Origin: an uncultured SAR116 cluster alpha proteobacterium
Lineage (GTDB): Bacteria > Pseudomonadota > Alphaproteobacteria > Puniceispirillales > GCA-002684695
Reading direction: 5' to 3'
NCBI GenBank assembly: GCA_902539295.1
Contig: CACBIM010000001.1
Coordinates: 1-64,000 of the forward strand
DNA length: 64,000 bases
Translations under genes and position numbers: made by a program
Notes under the pieces: generated by a model
Told to the model about the DNA's origin: nothing
The model's input: the letters and a program-made list of their open reading frames with translations, nothing else
Databases searched by the model: none
Shown here: piece by piece, positions 39,390-47,916 of the stretch
Layout of the letters: each line of letters starts with the position of its first letter
How positions within the stretch are numbered: position 1 is the stretch's first letter

Positions 39390-40303
39390 TTATTTTCTCC
39401 ATCGAAAGGAAAGTTTTTCATCCAGAATTTAGCTATATCTTCTCTTTTTGTTATCCATATATTGTCAAAATTTATTATATGTTCAATGAATTTCTTTAAA
39501 CTCTGAAACCTGCCTGGTCTTCCAATAAGTCTACAATGTAAACCAATTGACATCATTTTAGGGTGAGTGCTTCCTTCATTGTAAAGGGTATTAAATGTAT
39601 CCATTAAGTAATTAAAAAAATGATCAGATGTATTAAATCCTTGATTAGTGGCAAATCTCATATCATTTACGTCTAAAGTATAAGGAATTATTAGATGAGG
39701 TTTGCTTTCTACTTTGCTCCAGAAAGGAAGATCATCACTGTAATCGTCTGAGTCATATAAAAAACCTCCTTCTTCAGCTACTAATTTCCTTGTATTTTCA
39801 GAAGTTCGTCCAGTATACCAACCCAAAGGGCGGGAGCCACACATTTTTATTTGAAGCTCAATAGCCTCCTGCATATGAGTTCTTTCTATATCTTTTGGGA
39901 TCCCATGATAGTTGATCCATTTTAGTCCATGGCAACAAACTTCATGGTTATCCTTTAGGATTTGTTCACAAAAGAGAGGATTTTGTTCAAGTGCTTTTGC
40001 TACTCCGAAAACAGTGATAGGTATATTATTTATTCTAAATAAATCTAATATTCTCCATACTCCAGCCCTTGAGCCGTATTCGTAAATAGATTCCATAGAC
40101 ATATGCCTTGCATTTTCATATGCGGGAGCTCCAATAATCTCTGATAAAAATGTTTCAGATGAATTATCACCATTTAAAATACAATTTTCCGCACCCTCTT
40201 CATAATTTAATACAAATTGTACGGCCAATTTGGCATTATTAGGCCACTTAAAAACAGGGTAGTTATTTCCGTAACCTACAAAATCTCTTTGAACTGTTGC
40301 CAT
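39386..40303 (-). CDS. puuE: Allantoinase PuuE (polysaccharide-deacetylase fold)
   Basis: A 305-aa NodB-like hydrolase that opens S-allantoin to allantoate, unrelated to the metal amidohydrolase AllB. The start YGNNYPVFKWPNNAKLAVQF, the EYGSRAGVWRILDLF block near residue 70 and CCHGLKWINYHG near 123 are characteristic, as is the later SIGLHCRLIGRPGR near 252. The ATG lies 28 bases inside puuD, an overlap that keeps the conserved N-terminus. Confidence 0.93.
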   Translation of the reverse strand: MATVQRDFVGYGNNYPVFKWPNNAKLAVQFVLNYEEGAENCILNGDNSSETFLSEIIGAPAYENARHMSMESIYEYGSRAGVWRILDLFRINNIPITVFGVAKALEQNPLFCEQILKDNHEVCCHGLKWINYHGIPKDIERTHMQEAIELQIKMCGSRPLGWYTGRTSENTRKLVAEEGGFLYDSDDYSDDLPFWSKVESKPHLIIPYTLDVNDMRFATNQGFNTSDHFFNYLMDTFNTLYNEGSTHPKMMSIGLHCRLIGRPGRFQSLKKFIEHIINFDNIWITKREDIAKFWMKNFPFDGENN

Positions 40304-41529
40304 AAACTAGATGTATTCCTATTTTTTAAAATTTCTTGATATAACAGTTTAATAGTTTCACGTTCACTATATTCCATCCATGTAATGTTCCCTGGTGGCA
40401 TTGCATTTGATAAAACAACCTGCTGATATAAGCTGTCTATATTTAAAATTATGTCGTCTTTATTGGCCAAAATTAAACCTTTAGGTGGTCTGCTCATTCT
40501 TTCCCATGAAGGATATTTAGCATGACACATTGCACAATGAACCTCAACAACTTCAGCGGCATTTAATAAAATTTCGAGATTAATATCTTTCTGCAAGCTT
40601 GCTAATTTTTCATCATCAGAGATATCTGGTTTACCTATATTTGATAAATATATAATGAATACGATTAATATTGTTGATAAAACCCAAGTCCACCACGGCG
40701 TTTTTTTCTTGGCATGCCTTGAATTAAAAAAATGTCTAATAAGAGCTCCAATTGCGATTACAATAGCCAAAATTAGCCAACTAAATTTTGTAGCAAATAC
40801 CATTGGGTAATGGCCTGCAAGCATTACAAATATTACTGGCAGAGTTAGATAGTTATTATGAAGAGATCTTTGTTTTGCTCTAATACCGTGAATTGGATCA
40901 GGTTTGTTTCCTTTAATTAATGCATTTACTACTTTTTTTTGACCAGGAATAATTACCATTGCAACATTTGCTACCATAATTGTTCCAATCATTACTCCTA
41001 ACTGAGTAAATGCTCCTCTGCCACTGAATATTTCACTATAAAAATAAGCACAAAAAACAATGAAAATATAAACAACTGCAGATAAAGTTACTGTATTTTC
41101 ACCAATTTTAGAACGGCAAATAAAGTCATAAATTACCCATCCAACAACAATTCCTAGTAGTGAAATACAAATTGCCTGAAATTCATTTATTTCTAGTTTA
41201 AAAGTATCGATTAAATATAATTGTGAATGTGAGTAATATACTAAAATGAGCAAAAAGAAGCCTGATATCCATGTAGTGTAAGCTTCCCATTTAAACCAGG
41301 TAAGTTCATCTGGTAAATTTTTTGGTGCAACAAGATACTTTACTAAATGATAGAACCCCCCTCCGTGTACTTGCCAAGCTTCACCAAAAGCCTTTGGTGG
41401 TAGTTTGTTTTTATCGTTAAGGCTGTAATCAAGTGCAATAAAATAAAATGAACTGCCGATCCATGCAATGCCAGCCACAACATGAAGCCACCTAACTAAA
41501 ACTTCTGCCCAAAGAAAAATTATATCCAT
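40276..41529 (-). CDS. puuD: Membrane urate hydroxylase PuuD with C-terminal cytochrome c domain
   Basis: A 417-aa fusion that oxidises urate to 5-hydroxyisourate and passes electrons to the respiratory chain, instead of using O2 like soluble uricase. The N-terminal part (about residues 1-300) has eight or nine hydrophobic segments, with histidines such as WLHVVAGIAWIG near 14 and HNNYLTLPV near 223. The C-terminal domain carries the heme motif CAMCH near residue 337 and a likely axial Met in NAMPPGN near 379. Both domains are intact. It overlaps uraH by 1 base. Confidence 0.95.
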   Translation of the reverse strand: MDIIFLWAEVLVRWLHVVAGIAWIGSSFYFIALDYSLNDKNKLPPKAFGEAWQVHGGGFYHLVKYLVAPKNLPDELTWFKWEAYTTWISGFFLLILVYYSHSQLYLIDTFKLEINEFQAICISLLGIVVGWVIYDFICRSKIGENTVTLSAVVYIFIVFCAYFYSEIFSGRGAFTQLGVMIGTIMVANVAMVIIPGQKKVVNALIKGNKPDPIHGIRAKQRSLHNNYLTLPVIFVMLAGHYPMVFATKFSWLILAIVIAIGALIRHFFNSRHAKKKTPWWTWVLSTILIVFIIYLSNIGKPDISDDEKLASLQKDINLEILLNAAEVVEVHCAMCHAKYPSWERMSRPPKGLILANKDDIILNIDSLYQQVVLSNAMPPGNITWMEYSERETIKLLYQEILKNRNTSSLWQQFKEIL

Positions 41530-41876
41530 TAACTGCCTCTATAGGTTGAATATCCATAGGGAGAAATTAAAAGAGGAACATGGTAATGTGTATCGTCTGA
41601 AATACCAAATCTTATTGTAATTTCATCTAAAAATTTAATTTTTGTTAACTTTAAATTTTCTTTATTAAAATAATCGCCTGCAAAGAAACGAAGCTCATAT
41701 GTTCCAATATTATTTGAAGAATTTAAAAGTTTTTGATCAACTCGGCCATCCTTGTTTGTAATTACTTCAGCTAATTGAACAGATTTTTTATCCTCAATTT
41801 TAAATAACTGTATTTTCATTCCTTCAGCTGGCTTGCCTTGTGATGTGTCTAGTACATGAGTGGTTAAATTAGACAT
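41529..41876 (-). CDS. uraH: 5-Hydroxyisourate hydrolase UraH (transthyretin-like)
   Basis: A 115-aa transthyretin-related protein converting 5-hydroxyisourate to OHCU. The N-terminal LTTHVLDTSQGKPA and the C-terminal YRGS tetrapeptide, the hallmark of catalytic family members, are both present. HYHVPLLISPYGYSTY lies just before the end. No signal peptide is seen, so it acts in the cytoplasm. It overlaps uraD by 8 bases. Confidence 0.96.
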   Translation of the reverse strand: MSNLTTHVLDTSQGKPAEGMKIQLFKIEDKKSVQLAEVITNKDGRVDQKLLNSSNNIGTYELRFFAGDYFNKENLKLTKIKFLDEITIRFGISDDTHYHVPLLISPYGYSTYRGS

Positions 41877-42363
41877 TTTTTTCCATTAAATTTATTTTTT
41901 GATGAATACGTATCTCTGCAATTTTATGAACTTGAAAAATAGCTTCCTCCAACTCTTTTAGATAATTATTTGAAACTCGTATTCTGAATTGTTCTAGTAT
42001 TTTTGTTACATTAAGTCCAGTAACAGCAATAATAAATGGGAATTTAAATTTTTCATTATAAGAGGCGTTTAGTGAGTGAAGTTCTTCAAATTCCTCTTGG
42101 GAACAATTTTGTAAACCAGCAGAATTTTGTTCATTAAATGATTCTCTTGTTAAATTTTCAATAGAGATTTTTCCTGTTAACTGAGGGTGTGACCTAAGCA
42201 GTAATAATTTTTGTTCAGTAGTTGAATTGCTTACTGTGCTTATAAGCTCATCTTTAAATTTATCAATATTCTGAAATTCTTTACATCTTTTGTATGTTTC
42301 AGAAACTATCCAGTCAGATTTCTCATAAATTCCAAAAAAAAATTCCTTTTTGTAACCTAACAT
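41869..42363 (-). CDS. uraD: OHCU decarboxylase UraD
   Basis: A 164-aa all-helical enzyme giving stereospecific S-allantoin. The family motif RSHPQLTGK near residue 57 carries the catalytic His, and FPFIIAVTG near 107 is also conserved. It is the first gene of the minus-strand purine operon; the start at 42363 faces the ABC importer across 79 bases. Its place at the head of the operon means urate-derived intermediates are handled by the first-translated enzymes. Confidence 0.94.
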   Translation of the reverse strand: MLGYKKEFFFGIYEKSDWIVSETYKRCKEFQNIDKFKDELISTVSNSTTEQKLLLLRSHPQLTGKISIENLTRESFNEQNSAGLQNCSQEEFEELHSLNASYNEKFKFPFIIAVTGLNVTKILEQFRIRVSNNYLKELEEAIFQVHKIAEIRIHQKINLMEKNV

Positions 42364-42380
42364 AAATAAATTTATATACT

Positions 42381-42404
42381 CTTTCTTTACACTAATAAAG
42401 AAAG
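42381..42404. promoter_or_regulatory. Candidate operator between purine catabolism and import genes
   Basis: CTTTCTTT, an 8-base spacer and AAAGAAAG form a perfect inverted repeat near the middle of the 79-base region separating the divergent uraD and importer ATPase starts. One regulator bound here could control both units. No regulator gene of an obvious purine type is in the window. Confidence 0.4.
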
Positions 42405-42442
42405 AACGTATTCATTGAGTATCAATTTTTAGAGTTTTCAGA

Positions 42443-43951
42443 ATGGCGCATACTGAGGTTTTATTATCTGGTGAAAATATAACAAAAATTTTTGGTGATT
42501 TTAAAGCTAATGATAATGTTAACTTTTCAATTTCTAAAGGTGAAATACATGCTTTATTAGGGGAAAATGGAGCTGGCAAATCAACTTTTGTAAAGATTAT
42601 TTACGGTTTGTTAAAGCCAGATAGCGGCAACGTTATTTGGAAAAATGAAATAATTGAAATCAATGGACCAAAGCATGCTAGGGAGCTGGGTATTGGAATG
42701 GTTTTTCAACACTTTTCATTATTTGAAGCATTAACTGTATTAGAAAACATATCTCTTGCACTTCCTGAAAAGAACCAATCTGATGATTTAGAAAACAGAA
42801 TTGAAACAATTTCTGATGAGTATGGATTGCAAATTGACCCTAAATCAAGGGTTCTTAATCTCTCAGTAGGAGAGCAGCAAAGGGTCGAGATCATAAGGTG
42901 CTTACTGCAAAATCCTGAATTGTTAATAATGGATGAGCCAACATCAGTGTTGACGCCACAGGAAATCTCTAAATTATTTGAAGTTTTGGAGAAGTTGTCA
43001 AAAAGTGGTTGTTCAATTTTATTCATTACTCACAAGCTTGAGGAGGTAAGGTCGCTTACTTCAAGAGCAACTATACTTAGAAGAGGTAAAAATGTATCAA
43101 CAGTGGAAACAAAAGACCATACAGCTAAGTCTTTTTCTCAAATGATGGTTGGACATGAAATAAACACCAATAAATATGAAAAAATCAAAATTGATAACGA
43201 AAACTTATTGAACATTAATAATCTATCCCGTCCTGCACAAAATCAATTTTCTGTAGAGCTAAAAGATATAAATTTAAGTGTAAGGGGTGGTGAAATATTA
43301 GGTATCGCCGGAATTGCAGGCAATGGTCAAAGTGAATTAATGGAGGCATTAACTGGCGAATATCTATCAATTGAAGCAAATAAAATTTTGTTTAATGGAT
43401 TTGATATTTCAAATTTTAAACCAAATGAAAGAAGAAAACTTGGTATATCATTTATTCCAGAAGAAAGAATAGGTCATGCTACAGTTTCAAGTTTTAATTT
43501 ATCAGAGAATTTTTACTTAACAGATTATATTAATGATAATAGTTCAAATTATGGAATTATTAATAATTCATTTAATTACGAGAACGCTTCAAACATTGTA
43601 AATGAATACGATGTAAGAGTGCCTCACAATAACCCTTTAGCTAGCTCGCTTTCAGGAGGTAACCTTCAAAAATTTATTGTTGGTAGAGAAATTTCTAGAA
43701 AGCCCAAACTTTTAGTCGCGTCTCAGCCTACATGGGGTGTTGATGTAGGCGCTGCTTTAGAAATTAGAAGTCAAATAATTAAGATTGCTGAGCAGGGTGC
43801 GATTGTGATTATAATATCGCAAGATTTAGACGAAATCTTTTTACTTTCTGATTTAATATCAGTAATTTATGATGGTAACTTAAGTAAACAATTTAATAAA
43901 GAAAAAGTAAATTTAGAAAAAATTGGCTTACTTATGGGTGGGAGTAGTTGA
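42443..43951 (+). CDS. Purine/nucleoside-type ABC importer ATPase (two ATPase domains)
   Basis: A 502-aa duplicated ABC ATPase of the sugar/nucleoside class (as in YufO/NupA systems). The first domain has GENGAGKST near residue 39, signature LSVGEQQR and LIMDEPTSVL near 163. The second has a relaxed Walker A, GIAGNGQSE near 289, signature LSGGNLQKF near 406 and ASQPTWGVD. It pairs with two permeases and a BMP-type binding protein downstream. The adjacent urate pathway suggests a purine base, nucleoside or urate-like substrate. It overlaps the tiny start region of the first permease. Confidence 0.93.
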   Translation: MAHTEVLLSGENITKIFGDFKANDNVNFSISKGEIHALLGENGAGKSTFVKIIYGLLKPDSGNVIWKNEIIEINGPKHARELGIGMVFQHFSLFEALTVLENISLALPEKNQSDDLENRIETISDEYGLQIDPKSRVLNLSVGEQQRVEIIRCLLQNPELLIMDEPTSVLTPQEISKLFEVLEKLSKSGCSILFITHKLEEVRSLTSRATILRRGKNVSTVETKDHTAKSFSQMMVGHEINTNKYEKIKIDNENLLNINNLSRPAQNQFSVELKDINLSVRGGEILGIAGIAGNGQSELMEALTGEYLSIEANKILFNGFDISNFKPNERRKLGISFIPEERIGHATVSSFNLSENFYLTDYINDNSSNYGIINNSFNYENASNIVNEYDVRVPHNNPLASSLSGGNLQKFIVGREISRKPKLLVASQPTWGVDVGAALEIRSQIIKIAEQGAIVIIISQDLDEIFLLSDLISVIYDGNLSKQFNKEKVNLEKIGLLMGGSS

Positions 43952-43961
43952 GGTATTTGGA

Positions 43962-45048
43962 ATGATAACACTTTCGCCTAGATCAAATATATCATTTTCA
44001 TTAACATTATTAACTCCGATAATAGCGATTTTTTTTACATTAGTTATGGGTTTAATAATTTTCTCTTTTTTAGGGTATGATCCTTTAAAGTCCTTGTATT
44101 ATTTTTTTTATAGCCCCTGTTTCAAGACCTGATCAAGTTGCAGCGTTAGCCGTAAAAGCTTGTCCATTAATTTTAATAGCTAGTGGTTTAGTTTTTTGTT
44201 ATCGGTCTAATATTTGGAATATTGGAGCTGAAGGGCAACTGGTTTTCGGAGCAATTTTCTCTGGTTGGTTGGCTTTAAACTTTCTAGAAAGTAATTCATT
44301 CTTATTGCTACCTTGTATGATGTTGGTAGCAATTCTAGGTGGTATGTTTTGGGCATTAATTCCAGCAATTTTAAAAATCAGATTTAATACAAATGAAATT
44401 TTAGTTTCGTTAATGCTAACTTATGTTGCAAGTTTGTTTATTGACTTTCTTGTAAGAGGTCCTTGGAGAGATCCAATGTCATTTGGCTTTCCGTTAACAC
44501 CAACATACAGTGACGCTGCATTAATAGATAGGGTTTATATTCCATTTATAGGGTATATTGGTCAATTGCATTATGGTGTTTTTGTAGCATTATTTGTTAG
44601 TGTTATTTTATGGTTTGTATTAATGAAAATGCTTCCCGGATTTAAAATTCGTGTAACTGGAGAAAGTCCTTCTGCTGCAATTTTTGCAGGTTTTAACCCG
44701 TCTTATGTAACTGTAATGGTTATGTGTATTTCTGGAGGAACTGCTGGATTGGCGGGTATGATAGAAGTTTCTGCTAATATTGGTCAACTTCAACCAAATA
44801 TATCCTTTGGTTATGGTTTTACAGCTATCATTGTAGCATTTTTGGCTAGGTTAAATCCACTGGCTGCAATCCCAGCAGGCCTGATTGTAGCTCTTGCTGA
44901 GTTAGGAGGGGACTCAGTTCAAATATCGATGGGGATGCCAAAAGTTGTTACCGGAGTTTTTAAAGGGCTATTATTGCTTTCTCTTTTAGCCGGAGAAACA
45001 TTTAATCGTTACCACATAAAGTTTGATTTTAAAAAAGGTAATAATTAA
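43962..45048 (+). pseudogene. ABC importer permease 1 (YufP-like), interrupted by a +1 frameshift in a T8 run
   Basis: Two abutting frames encode one permease. From ATG 43962 the protein runs through PLKSLYYFF, then shifts at the eight T's at 44102-44109. Removing one T joins it to IAPVSRPDQVAALAVKACP and on to the stop at 45048. The joined product is 361 aa, the normal size, with about eight to ten membrane segments and NIGAEGQLVFGA near residue 87. The shifted frame stops about 20 bases downstream at 44130-44132. Sequencing error, polymerase slippage on the T run, or a true loss-of-function are all possible. The intact downstream partners argue that the gene works. Confidence 0.85.
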
Positions 45049-45959
45049 TGTTAGAGTTAATAATCGCTGTAATTCTATCTTCTGTCCCTATAATGCTTGC
45101 AGCTACAGGAGAGCTTGTAGTCGAAAGAAGTGGTGTGCTCAATTTAGGAGTTGAAGGTATGATGCTTATGGGCGCTGTTATTGCTTCTATAACTGTAATA
45201 ACAACTGGCAGTCTATTCCTTGCTGTAATTTTTGGTGCATTGTCTGGTCTTCTTACCTCAATAGTTTTTGGTTTTTTCGCTCTAGTATTAGCAACTAACC
45301 AAGTTGCAACTGGTTTGGCTTTAACTATTTTTGGAACAGGATTATCTGGTCTTATAGGTGCAGAATACGTGGGAAAAGCCATCCAAAGATTAGAGGCGCT
45401 TAATATTCCAATTTTGAGTAACATACCATATTTGGGTCCAATTTTATTTTCACATAATATTTTGGTTTATTTTTCATTTATAATGGCATTCATAGTTGGT
45501 TGGTTTCTTCTCAAAACAAGACCAGGCTTAGTTTTGAGAGCTGTAGGTAATAATCATGATAGTGCTCATGCTTTAGGTTATTCAGTTGTATTTATTCGTT
45601 TTTGCTCAGTGATGTTTGGAGGCTTTATGGCTGGACTAGGCGGTGCATTTTTGCCCCTTGTCTTAACCCCTCATTGGGCAGAGGGCATGACTGCTGGAAA
45701 AGGGTGGATAGCTTTAGCTCTTGTTGTCTTTGCTTCCTGGAGGCCACTAAGAATACCAATCGGAGCACTTTTGTTTAGCGGTATTACTGTTATGCAACTA
45801 GTTGGTCAAGCAAGAGGGTGGGCTATGCCTTCACAATTTCTGTCTATGTTACCTTATTTAGCTACAATAGCAGTTTTAGTCATTATTTCGAGAAATAAAG
45901 AATTTTCAATAATTAATGCACCAGCTTCATTAGGAAAATTATTTATAGCTGGAAAATAA
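45048..45959 (+). CDS. ABC importer permease 2 (YufQ-like)
   Basis: A 303-aa permease of the same family with eight or so hydrophobic segments. The N-terminal VPIMLAATGELVVERSGVLNLGVEGMM, the glycine-rich cytoplasmic block VFIRFCSVMFGGFMAGLGGA near residue 188 and GWIALALVVFASWRP near 222 are family hallmarks. Its ATG overlaps the stop of permease 1 by 1 base. Ends 134 bases before the binding-protein gene. Confidence 0.93.
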   Translation: MLELIIAVILSSVPIMLAATGELVVERSGVLNLGVEGMMLMGAVIASITVITTGSLFLAVIFGALSGLLTSIVFGFFALVLATNQVATGLALTIFGTGLSGLIGAEYVGKAIQRLEALNIPILSNIPYLGPILFSHNILVYFSFIMAFIVGWFLLKTRPGLVLRAVGNNHDSAHALGYSVVFIRFCSVMFGGFMAGLGGAFLPLVLTPHWAEGMTAGKGWIALALVVFASWRPLRIPIGALLFSGITVMQLVGQARGWAMPSQFLSMLPYLATIAVLVIISRNKEFSIINAPASLGKLFIAGK

Positions 45960-46093
45960 TTAATTTATGTCATAATAGATATAATGAAAAAGTATATATG
46001 ATATATTGATTAGTACTACTATATATTGTATTAATTTGTTAAAATTTTATTACATTTTGTAAATTAATAATAAAATCAAAGGAGGAAAATTTT

Positions 46094-47176
46094 ATGAAAA
46101 AATTGTATACAATACTTCTAATCTCGATTTCCTCTCTTTTTATTGCATTTTCATCATTTGCTGCACCGCTTAAAGTTGGGTTTGTTTATTTGACAACCCC
46201 AGGTGATCACGGATGGACATATGCACATGAAAGAGCGCGTGTAATTCTCGAGGAAAAGTTTGGAGATAAGATTGAAACCACTTATGTTGAAAATGTTCCT
46301 GAAGGACCAGACGCAACAAGAGTGATAAGAGAACTCGCAAATCAGGGAAATCAATTAATTTTTACAACTTCTTTTGGGTATATGGACCCTACTATCAAAG
46401 TTGCAAAAGAATTTCCAGATAAACATTTTGTTCACGTAACAGGATACAAGAGATCAGAAAATGTTGCGACATCCAATATTAGGTTTCACGAGGGAAGGTA
46501 TATTCAAGGTGTGGCAGCAGGTTTAATGACAAAAAGCAATAAAATTGGATATATTGCATCATTTCCAATACCAGAGGTTATCATGGGAATTAATGCATTT
46601 ACACAAGGCCTTAAGTCAGTAAATAAAGACGCAACTGTTTCTGTTATTTGGGCGATGACTTGGTATGATCCGGGAAAAGAAGCTGATGCTGCTAAAGTTC
46701 ATATTGCTGAAGGTGCTGATGTTTTAGCGCAGCACACTGATACTCCAGCTATGCTTCAAACAGCAGAAGAAAAGGGTGCTTATGGTTTTGGTCAAGGGTC
46801 CGATATGGAATCATTTGCTCCAAAAGCTCAATTATTCGCTTCAGTTAACCATTGGGATATCTCTTATATAGAGCATATAGAGGCTGCTTTAGACGGAACT
46901 TGGGCGGCAAAAGCTGCAGGCGGAAACTGGGATACTTGGTGCAGTATGAAAGATAACTGTTTATCTGTAACAGAATTAAAGAATATGCCTGCTGATGTAA
47001 CAGCAAAGGTCCAATCTGTGGCTGACAGTATTTCATCAGGATCATTTAATGTTTTCCAAGGCCCAATAATAACAAATGAAGGTACTATTGTAGCTGGTGG
47101 CGCTACTCTAAACGATGGTGATTTGTGGGGAATGAATTACTACGTTCAAGGTGTTATTGGAAAAATTCCTAATTAA
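46094..47176 (+). CDS. BMP-family periplasmic substrate-binding protein (purine/nucleoside type)
   Basis: A 360-aa PnrA/BmpA-family binding protein. A Sec signal peptide (about residues 1-23, ending SSFA|AP) without lipobox cysteine suggests a free periplasmic protein. The ligand region shows YLTTPGDHGWTYAHE near 32, TTSFGYMDPT near 93, and later QHTDTPAM and GFGQGSD. A strong ribosome site, AAAGGAGGA (46079-46086), fits the high expression of binding proteins. Substrate is inferred from the flanking urate and 8-oxoguanine genes. Confidence 0.93.
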   Translation: MKKLYTILLISISSLFIAFSSFAAPLKVGFVYLTTPGDHGWTYAHERARVILEEKFGDKIETTYVENVPEGPDATRVIRELANQGNQLIFTTSFGYMDPTIKVAKEFPDKHFVHVTGYKRSENVATSNIRFHEGRYIQGVAAGLMTKSNKIGYIASFPIPEVIMGINAFTQGLKSVNKDATVSVIWAMTWYDPGKEADAAKVHIAEGADVLAQHTDTPAMLQTAEEKGAYGFGQGSDMESFAPKAQLFASVNHWDISYIEHIEAALDGTWAAKAAGGNWDTWCSMKDNCLSVTELKNMPADVTAKVQSVADSISSGSFNVFQGPIITNEGTIVAGGATLNDGDLWGMNYYVQGVIGKIPN

Positions 47177-47191
47177 TTTTACAAATATTTT

Positions 47192-47227
47192 ATAATAAGG
47201 CATTACATTTTTGTGATGCCTTATTAT
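47192..47227. terminator. Bidirectional hairpin terminator
   Basis: A 16-bp stem, ATAATAAGGCATTACA against TGTGATGCCTTATTAT with one G-T pair and a TTTT loop, lies between the convergent binding-protein and hpt genes. T-runs flank it on both strands. It covers the hpt stop codon. Confidence 0.8.
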
Positions 47228-47751
47228 TTTACAACTTTCCCTATATAGGGTAAATTCCTATTTCTTTGATCATAGTCAATTCCATAACCTACAACAAATT
47301 CATCAGGAATTTCAAACCCTATCCAGTCAGCTTTAATATTTGAAATCCTTCTTGATTGTTTGTTCAGTAGAGCGCATACCTTGATTGAATTTGGAACTCT
47401 TGTTTCAAGCATTTCTATTACTGCCTCTAGCGTTTTCCCAGTATCTACGATATCTTCAACCAATAATACATCATGTCCATTAATATCGCCATCTAAGTCT
47501 TTTAAAATTTTTACGTTGCCACTTGAGAACATCTCACTGCCGTAGGATGAAACTGTTATAAAGTCAACCTCTACAGGAATATCCAAGCATCTAACCAAGT
47601 CTGCAATAAACATGAATGATCCTCTAAGCAACCCAACGACTATTAATTTATTAGTATCTGAATAAGATGCAGATATAATTTTCCCAAGTTGATTGACCCT
47701 TTGAGTAATATCCTTGTCGCTTATTAAGATATCAACTTTATAATTTTCCAT
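47224..47751 (-). CDS. hpt: Hypoxanthine phosphoribosyltransferase
   Basis: A 175-aa purine salvage enzyme making IMP (and possibly GMP) from free base and PRPP. The PRPP-binding loop LLVEDIVDTGKTL is near residues 95-107. FITVSSYGSEM near 65 is the flexible loop, and the purine-binding region KADWIGFEIPDEFVVGYG is near 140. It competes with xanthine dehydrogenase for hypoxanthine, and its place in the purine island fits a shared substrate supply. Confidence 0.95.
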   Translation of the reverse strand: MENYKVDILISDKDITQRVNQLGKIISASYSDTNKLIVVGLLRGSFMFIADLVRCLDIPVEVDFITVSSYGSEMFSSGNVKILKDLDGDINGHDVLLVEDIVDTGKTLEAVIEMLETRVPNSIKVCALLNKQSRRISNIKADWIGFEIPDEFVVGYGIDYDQRNRNLPYIGKVVK

Positions 47752-47916
47752 ATATTAGCCTTATGTTTACCAATTTTTTTTATTTATATTAATTTAAAAG
47801 ATTAATATTTAATTATAAAATATTGAAAAATAATAATATTAATAATATATTAAAGAGTTTTTTTTATAATCAATAAAAGTTATAATAAACTGTTTAATTA
47901 TGTAAATACAACATTT

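Noticed and set aside
42706-43026. 106-codon open frame antisense to the importer ATPase
   Set aside because: It mirrors the conserved ABC ATPase sequence and has no independent support.
45029-45424. 131-codon open frame antisense to permease 2
   Set aside because: Composition (Pro/Ala/Thr-rich) is that of a reversed membrane-protein gene; permease 2 is unambiguous on the other strand.
45960-46093. Possible purine riboswitch ahead of the binding-protein gene
   Set aside because: No three-way-junction core or paired stems typical of purine riboswitches could be found; the region is simply AT-rich with a strong ribosome site.
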